64,000 nt of DNA from Kudoa neothunni (taxonomy: Eukaryota; Cnidaria), in NCBI GenBank assembly GCA_964304625.1, contig OZ199838.1:1798001-1862000 (forward strand), given 5' to 3'. Shown piece after piece: positions 1-12,745 of this stretch. A program made the position numbers and the translations under genes. The notes under the pieces were generated by a model. That model was not told the DNA's origin. It saw only the letters and a program-made list of their open reading frames with translations, and searched no databases. Every line of letters starts with the position of its first letter. Positions within the stretch are counted from its first letter, which is position 1.

Positions 1-134
1 TCCCCCTGCGACCATTCATTACAATTTTATTAGGTAGAGTCGTCTAGCACACAAACTTTAGCCCTGTTACTAATCAGATTTCAAGTTTGTCATGATCAAT
101 AGAAACAAATAATTCAACAATTTTAAATGAATTA

Positions 135-717
135 CAGTCGAACATCGATTTTCCTTCCGGATAACGACGTTCTGGTTAATAAAAAAGATAGTATTCGCGC
201 GCATTTTGAAATTTCTACTTCAAAAATTGTTTACTTGATTTACCAATAATTTTTACTATTTATCAAGTAAAACAATTTAATTTACTTTATTTGAATTAAA
301 AATATCGGCATATCAACAAACTAAAAATATGGAGACTACACAAGAAAAATAGTACATAATTACGAGAGAGGAACACGACTACTACAGAGAAGTAATCTAC
401 TTTTTTGAATAATCGGTAAATAATGTTTATTTAACGTACATATGGGCATAGGATTAGATATAGTATAAATTTATAGAAGAACTGAGTGCTTTAGTCTTAA
501 CAGAAAAATTTATAAAGAATTAACCTAAAAATATTATTGTTTTAAGTTTTACATTGGTATATAAGCTGCATTGTATACGTGGTACTATTGATAAGAAATT
601 GTGATTAGATATTAGATAGTTGTTCCAGTTTCGGGATAATCGAAAATTTATCGACACTTTATTTCAATAAATTCAAATAAAATTCAAAATATCTTCCGAA
701 TAATCAAAGTTTAACTG
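135..717. mobile_element. Non-autonomous pogo/Tigger-type element
   Basis: A 583-bp element is bounded by related inverted termini. The left end begins CAGTCGAACATCGATTTTCC at 135, and the right end reads, on the other strand, CAGTTAAACTTTGATTATTC from 717. A TA dinucleotide flanks each side (133-134 and 718-719), as expected of pogo/Tigger and mariner-type insertions. The interior is AT-rich and shows no transposase. The stretch around 285-430 is clearly similar to 22360-22490, so this is a repeat family in this genome. The family name rests on the terminal motif and the TA target only. Confidence 0.6.
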
Positions 718-1126
718 TAATTAAATATTTTTCAACAATATTTAAAATCGCACAAGGGTGGACTGATTATTTCACACAATTTTTATTGTATATCTAGTTT
801 TTAACCCCCGTAGAAATGGACGATGCGCACAATTAACACACTTAAAAAGTTTATATAATTCGTGGTTTAGTAGCCATTAAAAAGCCCATAAAATTTTGGA
901 TGAGAGATCAGACGTCAAATATTAAATTGAGGAAATTAAGAATTTAAAATAAATTTAACTCCCAATTGGTGCAATTGGTGATTAGTGAATAATCAGCTGC
1001 CTTTAATAAAAGGGGGTTTAAAGTGTTTCCTGTCTTATTTAATTTCAAATTTATTTATTATTGTCTAACCAAACTAGAATTAATTCTATCGTGATATGGT
1101 CAGTTGGAATTAGACCAAAATATCAA
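718..1126. other. AT-rich spacer, no gene seen
   Basis: About 400 bases lie between the Tigger-type element and the last recognisable exon of the acyltransferase gene. Stops are frequent in all frames. The missing C-terminal exons of the acyltransferase would be expected here, and I could not find them. Confidence 0.4.
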
Positions 1127-2657
1127 TTATTTCCTGTTAATTCTCCAAAAATTGATTTGCACACTGAAAAGAGACTTCTGATGAGTGTTCAAAGCACAAT
1201 CAGCAAACTCTTACTTTTCTCATAATATACACTGCAAGTGGGCCCGAAACAAATGTGATGTAGTAACCGGGGTAGAATCCATGCCAAATAGCGGACAATG
1301 TGAAAGCTTTGACAACACGCCACGAATTCGAACGTTTGTAGGTCATTCTAGAGGGCGTTAGCAACCCATCAATTAGTCATAGTTACTCTCTAATCCAATT
1401 TGACGTTTGAATATTCCAATTGTCGGTAACTTGTTTGAAATTGGTGGCCATCTACACACATCGCTCTTTCAACCACCAAAACCAATGAAAAAATATACGT
1501 CAATTTTAAATGGATCAACTTGGTCAACTAGATCCCAAGTCTGTTTGGCATCAACAGTTCGACAGCCGAACATGGATGCATTACAGCAGGCGGTCATAAT
1601 AAGAAATGCCCCATAATATTGATATCGAGTAAAATAACAGATACAAAACGTATAGAAGGCGTATTGTAAAATGGAGCTGGACTTAATGAACTGTTCATCG
1701 ATGGGCTTGGTAAAGTCAAAAACAGTGGTGGCAATCAAATTAATTCCTAGATAAAACAATCCTAGCGCGTATTTTCTCAACGCAGGCTTCAAATAACCAA
1801 GTTGGTCAACCTACAACTCAGAAACGAGCTTATCTTTAAAACCGCTTAACAATTGGTTACATTGGACGGAGCAGGTTTCGAATAGAGATATTCGATAAAA
1901 AGCGAATAACTACTTGAAGGTCCAAGCAGCAATGATGGATAAAATAAGCAATAAGCCAAATAATCCAACAAAAATGGAATGCGTTTTTTTGATTTTTTGG
2001 CATTGTCTAAATTTTCTAAAAAATGTTATACTCCTATTCAACAAGAGAGAAAGATCTATAACAGACGAATATCCAAACGAAAATACCTGGACTATACTCA
2101 AAGGCTACGTACGAGACTTTTTGTACCAGAATCATCATTATTCTGCGAATAATTAAGTTGATAAAATTAAATACCAATAGACAAATACCCTGAAACATCT
2201 AATGTATATCCATTGTAATCGTAATACATTCGATGAATGTGGCAATAGGAAAGATGTATCATTGCGTATAATAATGTTACGATACCCACCAAATTGTAAT
2301 GTGTGGTAGGAATCAAATAATGTAGACTGTATGAAATTAGAATCATTGATATGGGTTGAAAACATGAGCTAAAATTTTTAAGAACACGTCACACAGCGGT
2401 TATTAACATTCGAAGATCAATTACATGCCAACAGTGTAATAAATGAAAAATAAACCCGTACAAATGATGAAAAAACAAGTAGATCTATGCCCGATCCTCA
2501 TAGCTTTTTTCAACAAAAATCCTAGCGGAAGGCATGCCAACGAACAAAATAGGACACGCACCTAAAAAATAGACTATACTCTATTTGATAACCTAGTTAC
2601 TACCCTATCTGTTGGAACGCCATAATTATTCTCTATTGTGCTGACCAAGTCAAACAT
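1127..2657 (-). CDS. MBOAT-family lysophospholipid acyltransferase (MBOAT1/2-like)
   Basis: This is an integral ER membrane O-acyltransferase that transfers acyl-CoA fatty acids to lysophospholipids. About nine short exons join with introns of roughly 39-55 nt. The start is the ATG at 2657 (MFDLVST...). Recognisable in order are an HRMYYDYNGYTLDVSG segment (about 2200), a SLLLGPSSSY segment (about 1935), the family's WNIQTSNWIR motif (about 1405), and the histidine active-site block SAIWHGFYPGYY (about 1280). The spacing of these blocks matches MBOAT1/2 and fly Oysgedart rather than MBOAT7. After the active-site helix the reading frame ends within about 20 codons, at 1127 or nearby, whereas relatives carry roughly 100 more residues with further membrane helices. 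Either the 3' exons were missed or the gene is truncated. The exon join near 2050-2100 is also uncertain. Confidence 0.85.
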
Positions 2658-5600
2658 CTTAACAGAAGAGATTTAATGAATTTTCGGTGTGAATTCAAAC
2701 TGAAAAGGGGGTGCGCGCATCTAAGTCAACCACATCAACACTATCTTTAGCTCTAACAAATAAATACACATTACCATTAACACCTATTCACATTTTATTG
2801 TGTTTATAAGAACCTATTTTAGGAATTTATGCTCTTATTTACGATTTGTGTCTCAAGATTATTCGATAATATTTGATTAACTATTGTTCCTTATCTTATC
2901 TTTCAGATAACACCAATGTTTCGGAATGTATTAACTCACATTGGGTCAACCGAGCTTAGCGAAGGATAATCAAATTTGATTATATTGGATTACCCTTAAT
3001 CCATTCGAAATCCCAAAGATTAATTTCTCAATATTTTAGATTAATTGCGATAAATAATTTATTTGCAATTCAACAATAATTCAGTCAGTCAATGATATTC
3101 TATTTCAAATTAAAAATTAATCTTTTCCAAAATTTAAATAAAATGATATGTATTTAACGCCGAATTGTGTTTAATATTATTTCCATGCTATTTTATTAAC
3201 TATTAGTATTTATGATTTTAATTATCGCGTTGATTCTATATTTAACAGGATAAAAAAATATTGGATGATTTTAATGTGGTAAAATAACAATGAATCTTTG
3301 TGTATTTTTGGGGGAAGATAATGCAGAAAATAGAAAATAAGTATAGATTGTGAGATCAATACCAGATTTTACAATTATTAATTGGTCTTGATTATTAAAA
3401 AAAATTATTTTTTTCTCTAATTAATCTACTTCTATATATAAAGTGATTAAGTTATCTGTCAGTGTGTGTGTGTGTATGCAGCAGTTTGCGTGCGCGTGTG
3501 ATAGACTTTTTTTAAATACAGCTTTCAGTTCTAATTTGAATAGATTATACCGTTAATAAAATTCGTTTATTTACTATGAAGTAAAAATATAATTAATATA
3601 GCAGTCAGAAGTAGGGAGTTTCCGGTTGTCTACTCAAATAGCAGATTAAAAAGTACCTGCATAATATTGAGGTTTGTTTGTTTAACTCAGAGTAATAATC
3701 AATTAGAATGCACCTTTACTCATTATATACAACGAGAATCTGCCGATCATCGTGTGGAATGTTTTAGAAATGTTATATATGTCGTTTGGAGTAATTTAAG
3801 ACAAATAAAACTATTAACGTCACATTTACAAGAGTTGTTGCATTTCTCTTAAAATTATAAGCATAATCAAATTATTTAGGATGTATTTTCACTTTCCAGG
3901 TGTTATAGATGTATATTATAAGCAAAACGACTTACGATAATTTTAAATAAAACACATAATTCGAGATTAAAGTTGTTTCCACGTTGGAATAACTTGAGTC
4001 TCTTCTATACGCATTCTAAAAAGGATGTGAGAGGTGTGTAGAGTTTTCATATAATTAAATTTTTGTGATAACTTCTAAAATTAAAATTTATTTTTATCAA
4101 ATATATCGATTGAGATTGAAATTATATTCGTCTTTCGATAAGTTTTTACTCATTTTTTGGGTTTCTTAAACTTTCCTGCAAAACAGCTGATATAACTAAT
4201 TCGATAAGTTTCTATATTTGATGAGATAATTTTTTAAATAATGTTCGAGTTCTTAGTGACCTAATTATTACTTACCCCTAGACCTTAAGGTTAATATTCA
4301 AATCAACATATAATTTTCTTTTCGCTAAAACTAATTCATTATGATATAGAAGCTGCATGAAAATATGCGATACCCCATTCTATACGTGGTTTAAGAATTT
4401 ATATTCACGATTACTTTTGCACAAAATACAATCCCCTCTAAATCTCAATACGTGTCATTTAAGTTAATAAAAAATTATGGGTCTATTCGATCTAACCGAT
4501 ATATTCACAAAGTTTTTGTTAATCTAAGAATAGTTCAATACAAAAAAATTTGGTAGGGCAACCAAACAGTACGTTTATTTTTAAAAAGAGTGCACCCCTT
4601 CGAGAAAACCAGTTGATATTTAAGCATTACTGTAATTTTTCAAAATAAAAACACCTTTACATTTTAGATTTAATCGTATTTTGTTAAATAAATTTGTATA
4701 TTTTTGAACCAGTAAATATTCTTGATAAAAAAGAGTTGCATTTATTTAAAAATCGGGAAATTATGTTAAAATAGTGAATACGTAAGTTACAGTTCACAGC
4801 TTTTTAAAACATCATTATCATCCTTTATAAAATTTCAAAAATTAAAAAAAAAAGAGTAACAATTAATATTTTTATTACTGACGTATCTTAGATAGTTTTT
4901 TATCGTTTGTAAACTAATAATACATTTAATAACCAGAATGATTAATTTTTATCGAAAAATTTTTAAAAGAACTGAAAGTCCTGTGTAAATTATTTAATGA
5001 TTTTGTTTAATAAATAAATAAAATTTAATTTTCAATTAAATTACTCATAAAATTAAGTTCATTATGTTTTTGGTCATAATTTGTAAAATAAACTTAAAAA
5101 TACACATTAATTTCTCTCAATACCTCTATTTATATTTGAATTGAAAATATGAGCATATGTTTATCTAAATTACCACATTGAAAAAATAATGTCAAGTTAT
5201 AAAATTTACAGTGTTTTACATGATAATTAAATTAACTTAATCGTATAATTTCTTCATTCAGAAATAAAACGAAAAGTTAAAATTTTCCATCACACAGTAC
5301 CAGGCAAAGCTGGACATTAACGCTAGTTAAAAATGAAGATAATATATTTGAGACCAATTTTAAATATTAGAATTAAATTGGAACGGTAAAATGAATTTAT
5401 CCTTACTTAGCTCTTGAAATTGGTTCTATATTGTACGTAAGATTATTACCTCGGAAATTTTAAGTGAAATACACCTTATCGTATATGGAAGGGATGCGGA
5501 TTTCGTTTCCTCAACTAAAGCTAAAGACTATGCGAGTCCGAATTGAGTTGGAAGGCGCCGACCTAAGAGAATAATCGAATTTACACTACAGTTATGATAT

Positions 5601-7804
5601 TTCCTAATAATAATAATAATAATAATAATGGGTTTTAATACAATCTTTTACAATTACGAATTTTCAAGCACAAAAACTAAAATCATGAAATTACGCTATG
5701 GCTGTTTTCTTGTCTATTAAATAATTGAATAATATTTCTTTAATGCATCTTCATCAAAATAATTAAAATCTTTAATCTTATCTTAATATGTGCCAGATAT
5801 TTTATCCTAAAATCTGCATTGATTCCACGTTAATTTTAAATTCTCTTATAGGTTCTTTATTATAATTAATACTAGGTAATGCGTGATTTTTATGTATAAT
5901 TTTTTTTAAAACGATATAGCGCTATATTATCCCAATCCTCGAATCCTCAACACCCACTAACTAACTTCGATATATGATATATGACAAGGCCAATAAAACT
6001 AATTATTATTTGAGAAATTTGGTAGTTAAACAATAATTTAAATTTGTTTTAAATCTAAGATTGTATTTTTATGGGGAATTTTCGAAAATACAATCTAATT
6101 TAAGTCTAAAAATAATTTTCAATGCCACACATTTATTTATTGTACTACATTGAGAGAACGTTGACATTCCTAGACGCAATATCCAACCTAAGTGTAATTG
6201 ATAATTAGGTTGATCAATGATTATTTTCTAATAGAAATTCAAAATGGAACTTAGTTTAGTCGAAATTTTGAATTAACGTCTAGGCTAGATTTGAAGAGGA
6301 ATAAATGTTTTAAAGTTACACTAAAGCTCCTTTCGCCATAAAAATACTTACCGCGTCAAGCGTCCATTAAATTTCTATTATTTATTCTTATGCTAGAAGT
6401 ACATTTAACAACAACCGGTTCCATGAAATTTAAAAAATTTATTTAATATTAAAAATTAACATAACTCATTTAAAACTTTTTTGTGTGATATTTCAACCAA
6501 AATTATTCCAATAATACCTTAAATTATCTGAAAATTTCATAGTTAAAATAACGTGATTGAGTGATCGCTTTCACGTAATCCCAATATTATCGTGTGGAAT
6601 TCTAAAACTGTTTTCTACGTATTTTTTTCTTATTCTTATTTGATAAAAACAACGTTCAACTCAATAAAAAGTAAGGATTAAAATCTTTTTATATTCATAC
6701 ATGTCCAATTGGTTGATTAATATTTCTCTCATTGGAGTATAACGATAACGACTGAAATGAGATTTAAAACCGGACTAATTGGTGAATATTGAAGTTGTTT
6801 ATTTATTTTATTTTTGGATATTAACATTAAAATTGTTTTAATTGTAGTGCGCAAGCGCTGTCGCTTATAATCCATATCTAGTCTTTACAAAAGCGATAAA
6901 ATTCTAATTATTGAAAATTTATATAAAAACAAGGTGACACAACATTTCTTTATTAAAACCTAATTTATATTTTTAATTAAATTCCAATCGTTTGGAAATT
7001 TCCAAATTATAAGGTATCTTAAGTTCATTGAAAATTATATTTTTATCAATAAGGTCATATATTTAATGTGTTGAAAAATTCAATTTTTAATCTCTTACGA
7101 AAGTTAATGTTCTTACTTCATGACTTAATTCCGGTTGAAAACATAAAATACATAGGATGACAGGTCACGCTGAACTTAATTATCAATGATTTAGGATGTA
7201 AAATAACAAAATAACAAAAATTTAGAGTGTGTAATAACTAATACAAGAAGTTGATCCCAGTCTTTCCAACTTTACCTCAAAAACAAGTTGGTAGATCTAA
7301 ACAGTCCTTAACTAAAGCTAACATACTGTTCACAGATTAACATGCAAGAAAAATAATAATCCATTCTTACAATATAAAATACTTTGATATCTGAGTGTTT
7401 AATATTTATGTTTAAAAAACTATCAGTCTAATAATAATAAAATAAAGGCATAAAAATAACTCAAATCAAGCTTTTTATTTTATGCGAAAAATCCCATAGG
7501 ATTAAATATAATCCACCACAAATCACCTATTAATATATAACTTATAGTGGTTGGATACTATTGGTAGTGGATTTATTGACAGTAGTGTCTTGTTTATACT
7601 TTACTGCATTCGGAGATTGATGGAAATATTTTTCTGAGTATGTATATGTGAAAATAGTAGATAACGCATGGATGTGTCAATTTAATCGTTATATTGATTG
7701 TTTTCGTTGTGATTACCCTCTTTACGACGATTTCGATATTCAGCCTAGACCAAATAGAATCAGCCAAGTTGTATTTGTGAATATATTATTTTGGTAGGTC
7801 GACT
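2658..7804. other. Long AT-rich spacer with microsatellites
   Basis: I see no gene in these 5.1 kb. A (GT)n tract lies near 3463-3475 and a (TAA)n tract near 5607-5630. The short open frame at 3667-3852 has no recognisable content and no splice-consistent partners. The 5' control region of the downstream SLC26 gene presumably lies in the last few hundred bases, but no clear promoter motif can be called. Confidence 0.4.
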
Positions 7805-10662
7805 ATGGATTCATCAAGACCGAAAATAAAAATTGAACGAGACGTGTTGAACGAATCTGACCTAGAAAAGCTTAGAACGCGAAGAAGCGAGTCCAGTTTG
7901 CCGAAAAAATTTGAGAAAAAATTGAAAAAAAATTATCCATCAGTCCAAAAATTCTCCTTTACAATTTATCGAATATTTCTTCCCTATTGTTCTGTGGATT
8001 CGAACCTACAAATGGAAAAGTCAACTTAAAGATGACATTGTCTCCGGTATAACCGTTGGTGTAATGCAGATTTCACAAGGTTTACCCTCTACAGCATGTG
8101 TCACAGTTGAGCTATTGAGATTGTGTTTTTTCTTAGGTTTGGCATATGGAGAGTTGGCGGGACTTGAAGCCATAACCGGTTTATATGTTTCGCTCATCCC
8201 AGCGTTAATTTATGCGGTTTTTGGAACATCTAGATTTGTTCATTTGGGTGTGAATATGTAGTCGCGGATAATCAACTATAAACTCTGGTTCTTATATAGG
8301 GACATTTGCTGTTGTTTCATTGCTGGTTTTCGTCCGTTCTTAATCAGCCATTACCTGTCGAATATGCAAAAAAATACATAACTAAAAATCCCTCAAATTG
8401 CAGTTCCTCCATTTGAAGATGTTCTTAAAGCGAAATACATTATCTCAGCTACACTTACTTTGACAGTAGGGTTAGTACAGGTAGGCAATTTGAGGGGTTA
8501 TATTTAAACACACTCTCTGCATTGAATACTTTAGTTTTTGTTGTATATGATTAATGGCGGTATTGTTGCCAAATTACTTTCACCAACAATCGTGCACGGT
8601 TTTACGTTTGCTGTTGCGCTGCAAGTGTTCTCCTCGCAAGTTTCCACCATACTAGGTATAAGTGTGCCGATCTCCGCAGTAACCAACCCCTATGGAATAG
8701 TTGTACAAGTAATTGTGTGGATGTATTTCGATTCTATATTAAATTAAGAAATACATATACATGTTCAAAAATATTACTCAATCGAATGTTGGTTCGATAA
8801 TAATTGGACTCAGTTCCATGATTTTTCTGATATCCATAGCCCATATCAACCGTCGTTTCAGCAAAAAATTAAAAATACCTATACCTGGCGACCTTTTGTT
8901 GGTAGGGAGTTATTTAGTTGAGTCTCGTGAAATTTTATGTCTTTATTAGATAATAATTGTTACTGGGTTGTCGTACGGTTTGAAATTTAAAAAGAAATAC
9001 CATATTCCTATCGTCGGTAGTATACCATCAGGGTAACTATCTGTCCGCTCCATATTTAATATTAATCTAAGTCTAATTTAGACTACCGTCCGTGGTTTTG
9101 CCCGACTTTAAAGTATTCCCTGATATAATCTCAAGCGCTGTGATTATTGCAGTGGTCACATTTGCGGTGGATGTGTCAATTGCCAAGCAACTGTATTCTC
9201 AGGACGCAGCCAAGAAAAGTGTTGGATCCCGTCCCCAAAAAACCCTTTCCAAACGAAATGAATTACTAGTTCGTCCAAACCAAGTAATTGTTATTTAAAT
9301 CATGTGTTTTTTACATCTAATAATAAAATTGCTTCTCACGTTTCCTTTGTAGGAATTGTTAGCGCTGGCACTCGCTAATATTATCCCTTCATTTTTCCAA
9401 TGTTACGTGGCAGGATCGTCTCTTGCACGATCAATGGTTCATTCTACCATCGGCAAATCTCAGGTATAAATTTTTCCATAAATTAAATAGAACTAGACCA
9501 TATCGGTTCTAGCTGTTCTCGTTTGTTGCCAGTACTGTCATCTTGATAGTTTTGCTTGTCGCTTCCAAACTATTTTATCATCTTCCAAAAGTAATTGGGC
9601 AGGATTTATTTGTTTTTTGATGTCCTTTAATTGACTTGTAGGCAATTTTAGCGGCGGTAGTAATATCTGCATTGGTCCCAGTATTCTTGAGGGTCACCCA
9701 AATTAAAGTTTACTGGAAGCTATCGAAAGAGAATTTGTATTTTTTTAATTTCATCATTAAGTCTTCAATTAGCAATTGATTTTAGTTTATATGGATAATT
9801 ACGGTTTTATCAGTCTTTCTTATTGGCATAGAAGTTGGACTTGGTATCAGTATCCTGTTCAGTCTCTTATCCTTCTTATACAATATTATGAAGTTGAAAT
9901 TTACTTTTGTGTTTGGATTGAAGTAGATTTTTTTGTAGGCCTCAAACTGTCTCTCTTGTTCCTATCAGTGACGATGACGTGTATAAGGACAGTAAATGTT
10001 ACAGTGTAAATTAAAACTTTTATAATTGTATTCACTAATCTTTCGCCAAGGCAAAATCCAATTTGATAAATATTTCAATATTCGCATTCAAATGTCCATT
10101 ATTTTATTTGAACAATGAGACATTTGTTTCAAATGCTCAAAATGCTATTGATCAACTCACCATTAAGAATTCCCCAAAAGAAACCCCTACACATATCAGT
10201 CCTAATCGTGATGGCGTAAATCTACATTTACTACATACGTTAAAGTTATCTGAAACTCTAGACACCAGTGGAATGTGTGGAGTTATCTGGAGATCTATCA
10301 CATGTAGCACCCACTCGTTTTCATTTAATCCTTGATTTTTCGTCAATCCCTTTCGTTGACATGGCCTCCTATGATGCTATTAAGAAGGTTGCTTTTCATT
10401 ATTTTTGATTTATGTCGGATTTTTGGAATTTCTTCCAATTATAGCTAATCTCCTACGCCGAGTGCAGAAACACAACTGTATATTTCTGTTGTACCTCAGG
10501 TAGCCCAACTGATGACTTATCGTATTATATTTTTCATTAATTGAACTCTTTTAGATACTATATATGCAAACCTCACCAGTCGACACTTCGCACTTATTTT
10601 CCCTACTATTCAAGATGCTGTAATTTTCGCTCAAGCCAGCTCTGGTTCTGACAACTGCTAAT
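7805..10662 (+). CDS. SLC26-family anion transporter (SulP plus STAS domain)
   Basis: This is a plasma-membrane exchanger or channel for anions such as sulfate, chloride or bicarbonate. About 14 exons are joined by roughly 45-80 nt introns. The cytosolic N-terminus (MDSSRPKIKIERD...) is followed by the SulP core, with blocks GVMQISQGLAYGELAG, ALIYAVFGTSRF, the TM block around VHGFTFAVALQVF, SYGLKFKKKYHIPIVG and ALANIIPSFFQCY. The C-terminal STAS domain carries ISIFAFKCPLFYLNNE and HLILDFSSIPFVDMASYD, and the stop is TAA at 10660-10662. Several donors are GTT rather than GTA. Two frame discontinuities remain: a one-base excess near 7983, within the family's FLPI-W motif, and a mismatch at the 9733-9781 intron, before FIWIITVLSV. 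Everything else splices in phase. It could be an expressed gene with assembly indels or an early pseudogene. Substrate cannot be inferred. Confidence 0.88.
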
Positions 10663-11899
10663 TTCCTGTTTTTATAACACATACTTATTATTAGTTGAGA
10701 AATAAATTTTTAGAATACAAATCTTAGAATTGACCTTTTTATTTAAATATATCGTACAAATTATTTACATTATTATTAAGCTTTTATTTAGAGTGCTTGA
10801 ATGTAATAGTGAATTTACCTTCTATATCAATATTTCGTTTTCAGCTTGTGATATATTTAGACCTTTTACTTTTCAGTTTCATTTTTCAAAACAGGACTTA
10901 ACTATGAAGTATTGTTTGCTCAATCTGCTTCAGTAATATTGAAGGCAGCTTATTTAAATTTAAAATCATTGACTGAATGAATAATTCGTCTAATACTTAT
11001 CACTCAAACAATGTTTAATCAGAGTTATGAAAACTCTTCGACCTATATTGGAATTTTGGATACACTTTATAGCTTAATTATTGGAAAATATGATTCATGG
11101 GAAGGAAATTTTGTGAGAATTTTTAGGTTATGAAAGTTATTTGACAAAATTTATATATATATATATATATATCGCATTGTATTTTATTCTTTATTTGTAA
11201 TTTATGATAATTAGACGTAAGTTGATGGAAAATAATTTATTATCAGATAAATAAAATATAATTAAGGTTTATTAAACTTTTTTATTTCAAAAATAATCCG
11301 TTGTTTAATAAAATAAAGTTTTTACGCAATAACCAGTTTCTCGCGCGCGTCGCGAAATAAATATCTATTTTCTTGTGCTTACGTTTGATGATTATTCTTA
11401 CAAAGAAGCTTTGTCAAATACAGATAAAATTGATTTCAAATAAGGAAGAGTTATTAAATTCTGCCCTTTATAGGATATAAATCAAACAATCCAGATAAAG
11501 CCTCTTGAATGAAAGCTTTAGTTAACTTGTTCACTCTTCTTTTTAATTTTGATTAAGATTTTTACTTCTTTAATAATTGGTTCGATAACAAATTAACCAT
11601 TTGTGGGCAATAAGTCCACTTGATTATGGTCCTCACATGTTGCCACATTATCATGGTCAAATATGTTTTTGCTACCTTTGATTTCATTCGAAAAAATTAA
11701 TTGGGTATACGTAAAATATTACTTTGAGAATTGTTTCTGATTTGGGGTATCTTTCTTAAATCTTCTTCTTTAAAACTGATTATAACTTTTTTTATTGCAG
11801 TTGTATGTACTACTTTCAAATATTTTTAGTTTTTAAAACAATTAATTATAACTTCTAGCGCAATACCCCCAAAGTTTAGTTAATGGCAAGGTTGAACTT
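10663..11899. other. AT-rich spacer
   Basis: There is no gene here. A short (TA)n run lies at about 11153-11172. The stretch separates the SLC26 gene from the Tigger transposase relic. Confidence 0.4.
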
Positions 11900-12745
11900 A
11901 ATAATCTATATTTTTTCGACGATAAAAACTTCACATAAAACCATGTGTTGGGTAATTGTATTCCCTGCACCAATTTTTAATGCATTTAATGATTCCAAAA
12001 TTAAGGGTTGTAGAATATTACTCGTATTTTTGGGAGGAAAAAATATAGATATTGTTAAAAAATCAATATTTTGGGGAACAAGAGGATATTGGTCCAACTT
12101 TCTCATTATGTTTATAAATATACTATACATCATCTATGTGTTTTTTGAATATCATTCACTCGGTAGATGTTTAACTCAGTTAAAACTGAAACGTCTAGGA
12201 TTTTGAAATCTACCAGTAAAAACTGATGGGAGTTTACCCCTATTTAAACAAGAGTCACAGTATAATAGTGACTTTTTTGGATACTTAACTTACATTCCGA
12301 CCTCATTCTTTAAAACATAACTAATATTTTGTAATTGCTCATCAAAAATAAGTTTCATCAATGTTTATAATGTCTTTAGGACTATATACCTTAATCAAAT
12401 TAATGTCTTGAACAGCCCATGAGTCAACAGATGAAATAACTGCTTTCGCAACCTCGCCATGAAACATTTTGAAAGCTATCCTATGGCTTGATGTGAACTC
12501 TGATAGCCTCCCTTAACTATACTTTAAATTGGAGATTTCATTTTTGTTTGCAATATATAAGGCCTCTTCGATAACAGCACCTCTCGCAGAACGTTATCAT
12601 TCCGTCATTGTTCAACAAACAGTCATACAACTCATTATCCATATTAGTGAATTTATATTAATATTCAACATAGATCACCATACCACTCAATTTAAACTTA
12701 GAAGTTGTCATTTTTCGACACCTTTCAACATTTTCGCCGAATCAA
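11900..12745 (-). mobile_element. Degenerate pogo/Tigger transposase (DDE_1) relic
   Basis: Reading the minus strand across frames gives the landmarks of a Tigger transposase in the right order. There is an N-terminal segment ending IAFKMFHGEVAKAV (about 12470), then VYSPKDIINIDET (about 12350), corresponding to the family's SPKDIYNADETG with the first catalytic aspartate. Next come GKLPSVFTGRFQNPR (about 12210) and a FFPPKNTSNILQP block (about 12000), corresponding to the usual FLPPNTTSVLQP. Multiple stops and frame changes make it inactive. No terminal repeats were identified. The 107-aa plus-strand open frame at 11883-12206 is a shadow of this relic. Confidence 0.75.

Noticed and set aside
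8334-8403. Apparent extra exon or frame shift in SLC26 (open stretch with NPSNCSS-like sequence)
   Set aside because: A 70-nt intron with a GTTCTT donor joins SLLVFV to PPFEDVLKAK in phase, and GTT donors recur in this gene, so no frame shift is needed.
11883-12206. 107-aa plus-strand open frame
   Set aside because: It is the complement of the Tigger transposase relic on the minus strand, whose conserved motifs explain the sequence.
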